DNA of 43,556 nt from Alphaproteobacteria bacterium (GTDB lineage Bacteria > Pseudomonadota > Alphaproteobacteria > UBA6615), in assembly GCA_021774445.1 (NCBI GenBank), contig JAJFJA010000007.1, forward strand, positions 1 through 43,556, read 5' to 3'. Shown one piece after another: positions 24,037-33,899 of the stretch (position 1 is its first letter; each line of letters starts with the position of its first letter). The notes beneath the pieces are model-generated. The model was not told where the DNA came from, made no database searches, and worked only from the letters and a program-made list of their open reading frames with translations. The position numbers and the translations under genes were made by a program.

Positions 24037-25071
24037 CTATCCAGAGATGCCGCGCTCGGCCGCCTGTACAATCGCGTTGAATAGAGCATGTAGATCACGC
24101 AGGTAGCCGCTGCGGCCCGCGGGACTCGTATGATCCGACGTCATGACGACGGTCAAGGCGAGGTCGGGAACAACGTAGATGATTTGTCCGCCGAAACCCC
24201 AAGCATAGAAGACGCGGTGCCCGCGGGCGCTGGCCAGGAACCAGCCATAGCCGTAACTGTGACCGGTGAATGGTGAGCGCGTCCGGGGACTCCACGAGGC
24301 GTCGATCCAACTCGCCGGCAGTACACGCCGGCTTTCCCACATGCCGCCGCGCCGATACAACTCGCCGAAACGCAGCAACGCGCGCGGTGTCAGCGCCATG
24401 TTATTGCCGCCGAGATAGATGCCTTGTGGATCCATAGTCCAGGGGGGGATGTCGATGCCTAACGGCTCGCCGATCCAGTCGCGCGCCAGGGCCAACGTGC
24501 TCCTACCCGAGGCCTCGGTCAGCAAAGCCGACAGCAGATGGTAGCTCCCGGTGGAATAAAGCATGCGTCCGCCCGGCCGGTCTACGAACGGCCGGGACAG
24601 GGCGTAGTTGACCCAGTTCGGGCTGTTGACCCAGGGGCCATAGTTGCGGCCTGACGTCCGCTCGAGCCCGGCGCGCATGCTGAGCAAGTGGTCCACCGTG
24701 ATCGTCTCCACCCGTGAATCGGCGGCGGCCGGCACGTCACCCAGGACCGAAACGATCGGCTGATTGACGCTCTCAAGGATACCGCGCTCGATCGCCACGC
24801 CGGCGAGGGCGGAGATCACTGACTTGGACACCGACTTGACGTTGGTTATGCGGTCGAGCCCCGGCCCGCGAAAGGCGTGTGCCACCAACTCCGCCCCGTC
24901 GCGGGCGACCTGCAGCGTATGCAGGCGAGGTAGGGCCGACGCACGCGCCACCGCCTCGTCGAGCAGCTCCGTATCCAACCCGCGGCTGCGTGCAGCGGCT
25001 CGCGGCGCCGCGAGCATGCCGCAACACAACGCCACCGCGCCGGCGGATGCGAGCGCTTGGCGGCGGTGCAT
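24037..25071 (-). CDS. beta-lactamase-fold serine hydrolase (class C type)
   Basis: 344 residues. N-terminal export signal with twin arginine (MHRRQALASAGAVALCC). The penicillin-binding fold is seen as S-V-S-K in ITNVKSVSKSVISALAGVAI (SxxK nucleophile), a YSTGSYHLLSALL segment at the expected Tyr position, and YGYGWFLASARGHRVFYAWG followed by FGGQI. The GFGGQ end is usual in esterase-like members such as 6-aminohexanoate-dimer hydrolase relatives, so beta-lactam resistance should not be assumed. ATG 25071 begins the signal; ATG 25113 is an alternative. It stands alone. Confidence 0.8.
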   Translation of the reverse strand: MHRRQALASAGAVALCCGMLAAPRAAARSRGLDTELLDEAVARASALPRLHTLQVARDGAELVAHAFRGPGLDRITNVKSVSKSVISALAGVAIERGILESVNQPIVSVLGDVPAAADSRVETITVDHLLSMRAGLERTSGRNYGPWVNSPNWVNYALSRPFVDRPGGRMLYSTGSYHLLSALLTEASGRSTLALARDWIGEPLGIDIPPWTMDPQGIYLGGNNMALTPRALLRFGELYRRGGMWESRRVLPASWIDASWSPRTRSPFTGHSYGYGWFLASARGHRVFYAWGFGGQIIYVVPDLALTVVMTSDHTSPAGRSGYLRDLHALFNAIVQAAERGISG

Positions 25072-25293
25072 TAACCGCGGACGCGGATGGAGTTTCTTGG
25101 TCCCAAGCACCATACCGGTCAGGGTGCGGGAAATAGTGGCAGTGTCAAGGTCGCGGGTGCCGAAGGGCGACAGTTGCGTAGGTGCGACCCATTGCGGCTG
25201 TATGCAGCATGCCAAACCGCTCGAGCATATGTCCGGGCTCCAAAAGACTTGAGACAAATGAAGTCTGACCGATGCGCGAATTGGTCTCCTAGT

Positions 25294-26316
25294 CTAGATC
25301 GTGACGACGATCTTCCCCTTTTGCTGGTTCGATTCCATATATCTGTGGGAAGCTACAACCTCACCTAAGGGATAGGTACGGTCGACAATTGGCCGTAGTG
25401 CGCCCGATTCGACATGCTTGAAAAGGTAGCTCTTACCGCGCTCCCGGGCAGTCGCGTCTCGCATTGTATCGAAGACGCTGTGCGTCTTGATTGTCAGTCT
25501 CTTTGCTAGCATCGGAAGAATGTAGAAATTGATGTTGTCGGGCGAAAGATTGCCGTAGTTGACGATGATCCCGCAAGGCATGGCGCCCTCGACAAGCGCG
25601 CCCATGAGCGGGCCGCCGACAGGGTCGTAGGCAATCGTAAACCCTTGGCCGTTTGTGATTTCCTTAACGCGTTGGGGTAGGTTTTCTTCGTCGGTCACAA
25701 TCACATCATCGGCGCCGGCCCCGAGCAAGAATTGTCGCTTCGCAGCGGTACGGGTCACGGCAATGGTTAACGCGCCCTCTGCTTTGGCAATCTGGATTGC
25801 CCCCAGGCCGGCACTGCTCGAGGCTGCCGTCACGAGCACGATAGACTCCTTGTTTAGACCGGCATAGTCGACCAAGCCGCCCCACGCAGTGAGGTACTGG
25901 CACCAGAGCGCCGCTGCTTCGATGGCTGACGTTCCTTCCGGATTTCGGGCTACTGTCCAAGCAGGTACGACAGCACTTTCTCCGTAAACACCGTATTTGA
26001 CGACAGAGTCTGGTGTCCAATTGCCGAACTTGTCCCACGACAAGAACGGCACGGCACTGACGCGCTCACCAACTTTCACCTCCGTCACACCCTCACCCAC
26101 TGCGTCAACTATCCCCGCCGCCTCGATACCTATGCGCGCGGGGAACTGAGGCACGGCGACATATTTACCTTCGCGCAGCATCACCTCCGCTCGGTTTAGG
26201 CCAAAAGCTTCAACTTCGAGCCGCACGTCGCCTGGACCCGGCTCCTGAAGTTGTTCGTCGAAGATCTTTAGAACATCGGGCCCACCAAATTTCTCGAAAC
26301 GGATAATCTTGGGCAT
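25294..26316 (-). CDS. quinone oxidoreductase-like MDR enzyme (zinc-independent)
   Basis: 340 residues of the medium-chain dehydrogenase/reductase superfamily: N-terminal GroES-like fold (MPKIIRFEKFGGPDVLKIFD, GIEAAGIVDAVGEGVTEVKV) and a Rossmann half with VTAASSSAGLGAIQIAKAEG, the NADPH-binding AxxxxGxxAxQ-type turn. The zinc ligands of alcohol dehydrogenases are absent, and GKIVVTI is the usual quinone oxidoreductase end. AAGGAGG precedes the ATG. It is last in the minus-strand catabolic block, about 120 bases after the second DUF917 gene, and may be co-transcribed. Confidence 0.85.
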   Translation of the reverse strand: MPKIIRFEKFGGPDVLKIFDEQLQEPGPGDVRLEVEAFGLNRAEVMLREGKYVAVPQFPARIGIEAAGIVDAVGEGVTEVKVGERVSAVPFLSWDKFGNWTPDSVVKYGVYGESAVVPAWTVARNPEGTSAIEAAALWCQYLTAWGGLVDYAGLNKESIVLVTAASSSAGLGAIQIAKAEGALTIAVTRTAAKRQFLLGAGADDVIVTDEENLPQRVKEITNGQGFTIAYDPVGGPLMGALVEGAMPCGIIVNYGNLSPDNINFYILPMLAKRLTIKTHSVFDTMRDATARERGKSYLFKHVESGALRPIVDRTYPLGEVVASHRYMESNQQKGKIVVTI

Positions 26317-26435
26317 CTGTTCAGCCTCCTTCTGCTGTCACGGCGGCGGTCGGCAGCACTCGACTATGGCTTGCGAGTCAGCGCTCCTCGCGCGGGTCGT
26401 CAATTCGGTAATTGTTCGGGTCCGATGATTGTGGA

Positions 26436-27527
26436 CTAGGCATGCAGCGCCTCGATCGGCTGAAAGGGCTCTTCCAGCCCGAAGGCGCGCGGACCAAATA
26501 CCGCCAGGGCCTCTGGGGTTCGCATGATCGGCGGTACGCTCACGCCCATGACCTTCACGCGCTGGCCGTAGCGCAGCATTTCTGTCGTAATCGGCTCGGC
26601 CGTCTCGCTGTCGAGCACGCAGATCAGGTCTGGCACGATGGCCATAAGCTGATCATTACAGCGGGCTATCAGGTATTCGTTCTGAAAAATCAGCTCTAGT
26701 GTGCGGTGCTCACCCTCGATTCCACGAAGAACGGCTCGACCCTTTGCAAAGCCTTGCGTCGTCCGACGCTCCAAGTCGGCGACTTTGCCATGGAAGATTA
26801 CTTTGCCGAAGCCGTAGGGCGTATCGGCCAGCTCCTTTATCAGCGCGGCAAACGGTTCGCGATGGGCGTCGCGCGACTGGCTCAGGCACCGGCCAATTCG
26901 CAAAGCCAGGGTCAGTGTTTGTCGAATAGCGGTGCGCTTTACGTCGCGGCCACGCATTGGATAAACGGCGATGTAGGCGGTCCCGCCCATCCGAATGGTG
27001 ATCCCGCGCGCGATCCATTCCGCCATCCAGTTGCTGTGCGCTTCTATGATGGCGCTATCGCCGTACTCGTTGCTCACAACCATCGGCGTGCCGGAGACGC
27101 CGTAGACGTGAAAAGTCTCCATCTGCAGTTCGGGAAAAGCACGCCCCATACCGTCGGCATCGATCACAGGCAGGCCAAGCCGAGCGCCGACCACCAACGG
27201 GGTCGTTGAGTTGATGCCGCCGGCCTCGATCGGCATGGTGGCATACGCACGTTCGCCCAAGAAGGATTCGAGCTTGCGAAGTGAGGTGATGACTTCGTCG
27301 CCGCCCGGCAGCTTCTCGATCAACACAGAGGGCGCCCCCATCAACGCCGTCGGTATGACCAGGGCGTCGTCAGGTATCTCATCAACGTCGAGTATCTGCA
27401 GCGAGCCACCGTCTGCCAGGGCCCGCTCAAGCATGAGCCGGCCGATGTACGGATCACCGCCGCCCCCGGTGCCCAGGAAAGCAGCGCCACGAGCGAGGTC
27501 GGCGACATCCCCGGGTGCGATCTTCAT
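26436..27527 (-). CDS. DUF917 domain protein (copy 2)
   Basis: 363 residues, the full length of DUF917. The family motif FLGTGGGGDPYIGRLMLERA is near the N-terminus, followed by DDALVIPTALMGAPSVLIEK, MPIEAGGINSTTPLVVGARL and GRAFPELQMETFHVYG. DUF917 proteins typically accompany hydantoinase/oxoprolinase-like genes; reaction unknown. GAGGGA precedes the ATG at 27527. It follows its paralogue by 10 bases; the two are alike along their whole length, so they arose by tandem duplication. Confidence 0.85.
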   Translation of the reverse strand: MKIAPGDVADLARGAAFLGTGGGGDPYIGRLMLERALADGGSLQILDVDEIPDDALVIPTALMGAPSVLIEKLPGGDEVITSLRKLESFLGERAYATMPIEAGGINSTTPLVVGARLGLPVIDADGMGRAFPELQMETFHVYGVSGTPMVVSNEYGDSAIIEAHSNWMAEWIARGITIRMGGTAYIAVYPMRGRDVKRTAIRQTLTLALRIGRCLSQSRDAHREPFAALIKELADTPYGFGKVIFHGKVADLERRTTQGFAKGRAVLRGIEGEHRTLELIFQNEYLIARCNDQLMAIVPDLICVLDSETAEPITTEMLRYGQRVKVMGVSVPPIMRTPEALAVFGPRAFGLEEPFQPIEALHA

Positions 27528-27537
27528 TGGTAGTCCC

Positions 27538-28626
27538 TCAGCCGAGCTGCTCGATCGGCGTGAACGGATGGTCAAATCCGAAGGCCTTCGGGCCGAAAAC
27601 GGCAAGCGCCTCCGGTGTTCTCATGATCGGCGGCACAGCAACGGCCATCACAGCGACGCGCTGCCCGTAGCGCAACTCCTCTGTGGTGATCGGCTCGGCT
27701 GTCTCATTGTCTAGAACACAAATGAGGTCAGGTACGATTGCTCTAACCTTGCCATCCACTCGGGCAATCAGATTCTCGTTCTGGATCTCGATCTCCATCA
27801 GACCTTGCCAGCTGTCGGTACCCTGAATGCGTGCGCGCCCCTGGGCGAAGCCGGCCCGCGTCTCCCGCTTTATGTCGACGATCTTGCCTGTGAAGATAAT
27901 CTTGCCGAATGAGTACGGCGTCTTCGGCAGAAGGTCGATCAGGGCTTGCATCGGGTCGGCGTGGCGTTCCCTGGCCTCACGGATGCACTTGCCGATCTTG
28001 AGGGCGAGGCTCAGCGTATTCGGCACGGCGGTACGCTTAACGTCGGCGCCGTTCATGACGTATTCGGCGATATAGGCTGCACCGCCCATGCGAATGGCCA
28101 CGCCCCGCGCCAGCCACTCCATCATCCAGTTGTTGTGGGTCTCGATCAGGGTGCAGTCGCCATACTCGTTGGAAATGGCCATCGGCGTCCCTGGCACGCC
28201 ATAGACGGCGAATGTCTCCATCTGCAGTTCGGGAAACGCACGGCCCATGCCATCGCCATCCACCACGGGCAGCCCAAGATGGGCACCGACGACGAGCGGG
28301 ATGGTTGAATTGATGCCGCCAACCTCGATCGGCATCGTGGCGTAAGCCTTTCGGCCAATAAACTGCTCGAGCTTTTGCAGCGACTTAATCGCCTCGTCAC
28401 CACGCGGCAACTTTTCGATCAACACCGTCGGGGCGCCCATCATTGCCGTCGGTATGACAAGAGCATCGTCCGGCACCTCGGAGGGATCAATGATCTCGAC
28501 GGAATGACCAAGGTCCATGGCCTGTTCCACCATCAAGCGGCCTATGTAGGGGTTGCCACCCCCTCCGGTGCCCAGGAATGCCGCCCCTCGGCAAAGGTCT
28601 TTCAGATCCGCGCGCGACAGCTTCAT
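27538..28626 (-). CDS. DUF917 domain protein (copy 1)
   Basis: 362 residues with the same DUF917 landmarks as its downstream paralogue: AAFLGTGGGGNPYIGRLMVE, VPDDALVIPTAMMGAPTVLI, GRAFPELQMETFAVYGVPGT, and a nearly identical C-terminus (PPIMRTPEALAVFGP). Its ATG overlaps the stop of the hydantoinase-family gene (28623-28626, ATGA), so the proteins are made together and may form one complex. Differences are spread across the middle, fitting diverged subunits more than a recent copy. Confidence 0.85.
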   Translation of the reverse strand: MKLSRADLKDLCRGAAFLGTGGGGNPYIGRLMVEQAMDLGHSVEIIDPSEVPDDALVIPTAMMGAPTVLIEKLPRGDEAIKSLQKLEQFIGRKAYATMPIEVGGINSTIPLVVGAHLGLPVVDGDGMGRAFPELQMETFAVYGVPGTPMAISNEYGDCTLIETHNNWMMEWLARGVAIRMGGAAYIAEYVMNGADVKRTAVPNTLSLALKIGKCIREARERHADPMQALIDLLPKTPYSFGKIIFTGKIVDIKRETRAGFAQGRARIQGTDSWQGLMEIEIQNENLIARVDGKVRAIVPDLICVLDNETAEPITTEELRYGQRVAVMAVAVPPIMRTPEALAVFGPKAFGFDHPFTPIEQLG

Positions 28627-30179
28627 TTTGGATCGCCTATTGAAAGGTCGCCGACCGCCTTCACGCGAATGCGTGTAGCGCTGCTTGGTAAATAGGCCAG
28701 CGGCACCTCTTCAATATCGACGATCTGCACGGAATCGGGATCAGCGCCGGCCGCGACGGCCTTGCCGCTAGCTTCGCTCTTAGCTTCATCGAGTGCTTCA
28801 TCGCGCGATAGGCCTTCGAGGGAAAAGACGCGATCGACTTCGCCACCGACCTGGGCGATTGCGGCGCCGATCGCGTTGGCGACCGGCGAATGATCCGGTT
28901 TTATGATATCCGAGGCGGCCGGCAGATCTCGCGATATCAGAATGGCCCCACCGCCGACCAGGATGACCGGCAGCGCCTCGACACTTGTCTTCATCCTATC
29001 GACTGCTTCGTCCGTCATTTGATGGATCGTGTCGAGTGCGGTCCCAATCGTTCGTGGCGGCACGCTTGCGACGCGACTGCGGTCGCCGATATCGACCAGC
29101 CCCGCCGCCACCACAATGTCCGTGGTCGTCAGCACATCCCCGCCGAAGACCATTCCCTTGGTCGTCAGTTCGTAGCCGACTGAATCGGGACCGATGCGTG
29201 CACCGTCGTCGCGCACCAGACTGCCGCCGCCGAGGCCAAATGAAAGCACATCGGGCATACGGAAATTGGTCCTCACCCCGCCGATGTCGACCGCCACGGA
29301 CGCCTCTCGCGGGAACCCATGCAGAAGCATGCCCACATCGGACGTGGTCCCGCCGATGTCGACAACCATCGCCTCCTTGGCGTTGGCCAGAAATGCCGCT
29401 CCGCGCATGGAGTTCGTCGGTCCCGAAGCGAAGGTCAGTACTGGATACTTTTCCACATGCTCGGCAGTCATCAGCGTGCCGTCATTTTGACTGATGAAGA
29501 ACGGTGCGCGGACGTCCAGGCGACGCAGCGCCCCGCGAAACGATTCGACGACCCGGCTCGCCAAATCCGTCAGGCAGCCATTCATGATTGTCGCGTTTTC
29601 ACGCTCGAGTAAACCGACGCGCCCGATCTCATGGGATAGAGAGATGGTGATGTCGCCCACCTCGTCCGCCACGATCTCCGCGGCGCGAAGTTCCATTTCA
29701 GAGTTAACCGGCGAAAACACTGATGTTATCGCGGCGGCGCGTATGCCTTTCTGGCGCAAGTCTTTTGCGGCGGCGCGCAGTTCCTGTTCATTCAGGGGAG
29801 AAATCTCTCGGCCATCGAACTCATGACCGCCATGCACCATGTAGCGATGCTGACCGAGGGTAGCGCTAAGATCTTCCGGCCAATCGACCATTGGCGGAAG
29901 AGCTTTGGTTGCCGGCAACCCAAGGCGGATAGCGCCGACTTCAAGCAGTCGCTTTCGCTCAACGACGGCGTTGGTGAAGTGGGTAGTCCCAATCATGACG
30001 CCGCGGATGGCCGACGGCGCAACGCCGCTTTCCTGAAGCACGGCTTCGAGCGCGGCGACGATGCCGCTCGACACGTCGGCCGTCGTTGGTGTTTTGCGCG
30101 AACTCAATACCTTGAGGTCATCCATGAGGACGGCGTCGGTATTGGTGCCGCCTACGTCGATACCAACTCTTATGCTCAT
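28623..30179 (-). CDS. hydantoinase/oxoprolinase family protein (HyuA-like)
   Basis: 518 residues of the ASKHA-fold hydantoinase A / 5-oxoprolinase family, which uses ATP to open hydantoin or oxoproline-type rings. N-terminal phosphate loop RVGIDVGGTNTDAVLMDDLK; second loop AMVVDIGGTTSDVGMLLHGF; then FGLGGGSLVRDDG and LPVILVGGGAILISRDLP. It is shorter than typical HyuA (about 700 residues), as in the DUF917-associated group. No HyuB-type partner is present; the two DUF917 proteins may take its place. It starts 36 bases after the ABC ATPase gene ends. Confidence 0.85.
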   Translation of the reverse strand: MSIRVGIDVGGTNTDAVLMDDLKVLSSRKTPTTADVSSGIVAALEAVLQESGVAPSAIRGVMIGTTHFTNAVVERKRLLEVGAIRLGLPATKALPPMVDWPEDLSATLGQHRYMVHGGHEFDGREISPLNEQELRAAAKDLRQKGIRAAAITSVFSPVNSEMELRAAEIVADEVGDITISLSHEIGRVGLLERENATIMNGCLTDLASRVVESFRGALRRLDVRAPFFISQNDGTLMTAEHVEKYPVLTFASGPTNSMRGAAFLANAKEAMVVDIGGTTSDVGMLLHGFPREASVAVDIGGVRTNFRMPDVLSFGLGGGSLVRDDGARIGPDSVGYELTTKGMVFGGDVLTTTDIVVAAGLVDIGDRSRVASVPPRTIGTALDTIHQMTDEAVDRMKTSVEALPVILVGGGAILISRDLPAASDIIKPDHSPVANAIGAAIAQVGGEVDRVFSLEGLSRDEALDEAKSEASGKAVAAGADPDSVQIVDIEEVPLAYLPSSATRIRVKAVGDLSIGDPK

Positions 30180-30215
30180 ATCATGGCTCGTGTTCTCGTT
30201 GCCGCAGGAATTCAG

Positions 30216-31286
30216 TCAATCCAGCAGAATTTCGGTCGCCTCGGGCTTCCAGGAAATCGTGATTTCCGAGCCCGTGTTCAGCACGCCTACGTCGGCACGG
30301 TTGGGTCTTTCCGCCACTACCGTCTGGCCACCCAGGTCAAGTCGATAGCGGATTATCGAACCCTGGTAGGTGCTGTCGATCACGCGGGCCTTAAGCTCGT
30401 TCGCACCCGGTGCGCCGGCTTCGTTGTCGAGTAGTATTTGTTCCGGCCGCAACGCCAGGGACACCTCGTTGTCGACTGCGAGGCCTTCGCGCAGCGGCGC
30501 TTGGAACATGCGATCGCCAATTGCCAAGGTGCAGCTGGCGCCGTTGAGCCGGGCAACACGGGCGACCAGGATGCTGGATTCTCCGATGAAATCGGTAACG
30601 AAGCGGTTGACCGGTCGCTCGTAAATGTCGTCCGGCGAGCCAACCTGGATGACCCTGCCGCGGTTCATAACGGCGATGCGGTCGGACATAGTCAACGCTT
30701 CGCTCTGATCGTGGGTGACATAGATCGTTGTGATCCCTAACTCATGCTGCAAGTCTTTGATCCAGTATTTCATTTCCTCGCGAAGCATCTTGTCCAACGC
30801 GGACAGCGGCTCGTCGAGGAGCAGAATGCTCGGCTGTGTGATGAGAACGCGTGCCAGCGCCACCCGTTGCTGCTCACCGCCAGATAACTGGCGCTGGTAC
30901 CGGGTCTCGTAGCCCGACAGGCCGACCTGTTCGAGGGCGGCGCTGACGCGCTTGCCGATTTCATCCTTAGATACCTTACGCATGCGCAAGCCGAACGCGA
31001 TATTGTCGTATACGTGCATGTGCGGAAAAATCGCGTAGTTCTGGAAGACAATGCCAAGGCGCCGCCGCTCGGGCGGCAGCTGTGTGACAAGTTCTCCGCC
31101 AATCTCAATATCGCCGGCGTCAGGGTTGACGAAGCCGGCGATCATCCTAAGGGTGCTCGACTTGCCGCAGCCGCTGGGTCCCAAGAGCGAGAAAAACTCG
31201 CCTTTTTGGATCAGCAACGAAACATCGTCGACCGCCAGCGTTTGGCCGTAGCGCTTGCTGAGATTGCGCAGCTCAACATACGACAT
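30216..31286 (-). CDS. ABC transporter ATP-binding protein (PotA-like)
   Basis: 356 residues: Walker A LLGPSGCGKSSTL, Q-loop FQNYAIFPHMHVYDN, signature LSGGEQQRVALARVL, Walker B ILLLDEPLSALD, H-loop TIYVTHDQSEA, then a C-terminal TOBE domain (about 260-356). This is the PotA/polyamine-opine-iron family energising import. GGAGAGG precedes the ATG. It belongs with the binding protein and permeases to its right, separated from them by about 440 non-coding bases. Confidence 0.95.
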   Translation of the reverse strand: MSYVELRNLSKRYGQTLAVDDVSLLIQKGEFFSLLGPSGCGKSSTLRMIAGFVNPDAGDIEIGGELVTQLPPERRRLGIVFQNYAIFPHMHVYDNIAFGLRMRKVSKDEIGKRVSAALEQVGLSGYETRYQRQLSGGEQQRVALARVLITQPSILLLDEPLSALDKMLREEMKYWIKDLQHELGITTIYVTHDQSEALTMSDRIAVMNRGRVIQVGSPDDIYERPVNRFVTDFIGESSILVARVARLNGASCTLAIGDRMFQAPLREGLAVDNEVSLALRPEQILLDNEAGAPGANELKARVIDSTYQGSIIRYRLDLGGQTVVAERPNRADVGVLNTGSEITISWKPEATEILLD

Positions 31287-31729
31287 CAATCACCTCTCCA
31301 ACATGACAGTCGAGCAATCGCCGGGACCGCACGAGTTTTGGGTCCGGCCACACGAGATCCGTCAAGTGCCAATAATCCGTCATCGCCCGCCGTGCACACT
31401 CGTGGGTGTTTCGGGGGCCCGCTCTGGTCGGGGATTTGCTTTCAATTGCATGACGGATGGCCAAACTTTTCCTTCTATCTATCGGCGTAAACTGGGCAGC
31501 ATTGTTCGCGACGGGTGTGCACGACCGCGCGCCAAACGTGAACCGTCGAAGCGATATCCGGCAGACGAATCCGGCGGCGACTGACCTCGCTCCACGGTGT
31601 TGGCGCCATTGTGTCATTGCTAGCGGCTGACGCTGGCGGCAACCGGACTTGGTGTGAAGCCGTGTCGTGCTCTCCCCGCTGCCGGACCAAATGCGGTGAT
31701 CTGGTCCGGCATTACAAGATATGCGCAAA
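31287..31729. other. intergenic segment inside the transporter block, with a 9-bp hairpin
   Basis: About 440 bases without a gene. TGCCGGACC (31680-31688) and GGTCCGGCA (31703-31711) form a perfect stem with a 14-base loop, 19 bases after the binding-protein stop. A hairpin at this place often stabilises the abundant binding-protein mRNA and lowers expression of genes beyond it. There is no U-tract. Confidence 0.5.
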
Positions 31730-32854
31730 TCAGCTGCTGAAGATCTCGTTGGAGACGTCGGTGATTTCGGTTTCGTTGTCTACGTACCAATTCCAGTCCG
31801 GGATCCATAGGCCTTCGGTGCTGCTGGCGTCGTTGGTAACACCATTTGCGGCCAGGTTGGGCGCGACCTCCGCGTTTTTGTTGGTCGGACGCAAGTAGAA
31901 GACGTTGTCGAACTTCGTCTGGAACTCGGGGCTCAGGCGCCGGTTGAGCAGCGCGTAGGCAAGCTTTTTCTGCATGGGCTCGGAGCCTCGGGAGATCGTG
32001 TGCGTCTGGGTGAGGAGCGCCTTCTTCTCCTGCCAGATGTACTGATCGATCGGCACTCCACGGTCCCGTTGCATGTAAGCCTCTCCGTCCACCAGCACGG
32101 CGATATCGACCTCACCGCGTTCCAGCAGGGTCTGCATGTTGCCGGTGAAGTCGGAAAGCTTCAACGGCATGGCCCGGCGCAGAGCGTCGAAACCAGCTTC
32201 CATATCGTGGTCGTCGCTGCCCCAGACTGAGTTCGCGACCATGAAGAAGACGTTTTGCAAGGTGTTGATTGTCACATAGGTGGCGCGCTTGCCGTTGAAT
32301 CGATCATCCCAGAACGACTTGAACGAGTCGGGAGCCGGATCCACCCGATCGCTGCGGTAGGCAAAGCAGTACTGGCCAAATGCCCAAGTGAAACCGACAC
32401 CGTTGTCGTAAGCGAACGGCCACAGGTCGTTGGCGTTGGGGACGTTCGCCCTGACCTCGTCTTGCGACACGAAGAACTCGCCGGCACGAGCGGTCTTGAT
32501 CAGATCCGGTATGTTCCAATTGGCTGCGTCGTTGGGTGGATTGTCGACGCCTCCGGCGACGAACTTGGCGAACCACGGCCACGACCCGTCGTATTCGAAC
32601 TTGCAGTTGAAGTCCCTCTCGAAGTCGTTGAGCAGGAGTTCTGTAATATTCTCCTGCCAGAAGCCGGGCCATTCGGCCAGGCGGAACGTGGCTCCGCCGG
32701 CGTCGAAGACTCCGCCGTCATACGTGACGTCCTGCGACCAGGCGTGGTTGATGTTAAAAAGCGGCAGTCCGCCCGCCGCGACGGCGCCCGCGGCCGCGCC
32801 GGTCTTGATAAATTTGCGTCTTGAAGGGCCTTTGGCCTTGTCATTTGTACTCAT
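31730..32854 (-). CDS. Tat-exported extracellular solute-binding protein (PotD-like)
   Basis: 374 residues. Twin-arginine signal SRRKFIKTGAAAGAVAAGGL, then a periplasmic binding protein of the spermidine/putrescine-type family: FRLAEWPGFWQENITELLLN, WAFGQYCFAYRSDRVDP, FNGKRATYVTINTLQNVFFM. It should deliver substrate to the adjacent permeases. AGGGAGG precedes the ATG. The nearby genes suggest a small amide, hydantoin or cyclic amino-acid derivative instead of a polyamine. A hairpin follows its stop. Confidence 0.9.
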   Translation of the reverse strand: MSTNDKAKGPSRRKFIKTGAAAGAVAAGGLPLFNINHAWSQDVTYDGGVFDAGGATFRLAEWPGFWQENITELLLNDFERDFNCKFEYDGSWPWFAKFVAGGVDNPPNDAANWNIPDLIKTARAGEFFVSQDEVRANVPNANDLWPFAYDNGVGFTWAFGQYCFAYRSDRVDPAPDSFKSFWDDRFNGKRATYVTINTLQNVFFMVANSVWGSDDHDMEAGFDALRRAMPLKLSDFTGNMQTLLERGEVDIAVLVDGEAYMQRDRGVPIDQYIWQEKKALLTQTHTISRGSEPMQKKLAYALLNRRLSPEFQTKFDNVFYLRPTNKNAEVAPNLAANGVTNDASSTEGLWIPDWNWYVDNETEITDVSNEIFSS

Positions 32855-32984
32855 GAACGCCTCCCTAGTTTTCTTGTGGATGGGCTTCGCCTAGGCCGGC
32901 GAAGATTTCGTTGAACGGATTGTCGCGGTCGACGACCGGTCCAAGTTGCATCAGTACGCATAGGGGCTGTCCCCGCTCCATGTG

Positions 32985-33899
32985 CTAGTTGAACTTGATA
33001 CCCGAAAACCGCTTGAGACTGATGAGTCGACTGGTGATCACCATCGATACAACGACCAAGGCTATTGCGAATATGCCGGCTGCCGCCGCGATCGGCGCGA
33101 ATTCGTAGCGCAGCGAGATGTACATGGCGATCGGCAGCGGCTCCAAATTCGCCGCGCTCAGGAACAACGACACCTCAAACTGGCCGAACGACACGATGAA
33201 GGCGAAGATTGCTCCCGCCATCACGCCCGGCGCGATAATTGGCAATGTCACCTTCATGAACGCCTTGAAGGGGCCGGCGCCCAGTGACCGTGCCGCTTCT
33301 TCCAATGTCCGGTCGAAATTGAAAAGCGCGGCGGTAACGGCGCCGATGACGTAAGGCATGGTCGCCAGCACGTGACCAATAGTCAGGCCGGCCACAGTGC
33401 GCTGTAATCTGATGCCGGTCAGCGGCTCAAATGTGGCGACGTAGAAGACGTAAAGCGCTAAGCCCAGCACTATGCCCGGCAGGATCAGCGGCGACAGAAA
33501 ATACGCGCGTAGTACGCCGAGGCCAGGGAAATCGGTGCGCGCCAGGAACACCGCCGCCATCGTACCGATGACGGTGGAGATCACCGTGGTGGTCAGCGCC
33601 AACTGCAGGCTGAAAAGATATGCGCCGAGAAACTGTTCATTGGTGAGGAACTCGTTAACCCAGCGCAGCGACAGCCCGTCAGGCGGAAAGGTGAGGAAGT
33701 CTCCGGCGTTTAGCCCAGCGAGGACGACGATTACTACCGGCAGCAGCAAGATAGCGAGCGCGAGCCAGCCGCCGATCTTGAAAACCGGTGGAATATCGGG
33801 TTCTTCCCAGAACTTGTCGACGGGCGGCTTGCCGCGCACGCCCTTGCCGCGAAAGCCAAGGAAGCCACCGGGGCCAGCTCTGTCTGTTGCAACGGTCAT
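32985..33899 (-). CDS. ABC transporter permease (PotC-like)
   Basis: 304 residues with about six transmembrane segments (WLALAILLLPVVIVVLAGL is the first) and the EAA loop EEAARSLGAGPFKAFMKVTL, which couples to the ATPase. The ATG at 33899 overlaps the stop of the other permease by 4 bases, the usual PotB-PotC arrangement. A frame extension to 34004 lies within the upstream gene and is not used. Confidence 0.9.
   Translation of the reverse strand: MTVATDRAGPGGFLGFRGKGVRGKPPVDKFWEEPDIPPVFKIGGWLALAILLLPVVIVVLAGLNAGDFLTFPPDGLSLRWVNEFLTNEQFLGAYLFSLQLALTTTVISTVIGTMAAVFLARTDFPGLGVLRAYFLSPLILPGIVLGLALYVFYVATFEPLTGIRLQRTVAGLTIGHVLATMPYVIGAVTAALFNFDRTLEEAARSLGAGPFKAFMKVTLPIIAPGVMAGAIFAFIVSFGQFEVSLFLSAANLEPLPIAMYISLRYEFAPIAAAAGIFAIALVVVSMVITSRLISLKRFSGIKFN

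Noticed and set aside
24037..25071. Antibiotic-resistance beta-lactamase
   Set aside because: The SxxK and Tyr regions fit the fold, but the GFGGQ end and architecture suit an esterase or amide hydrolase of the same superfamily; resistance is not supported.
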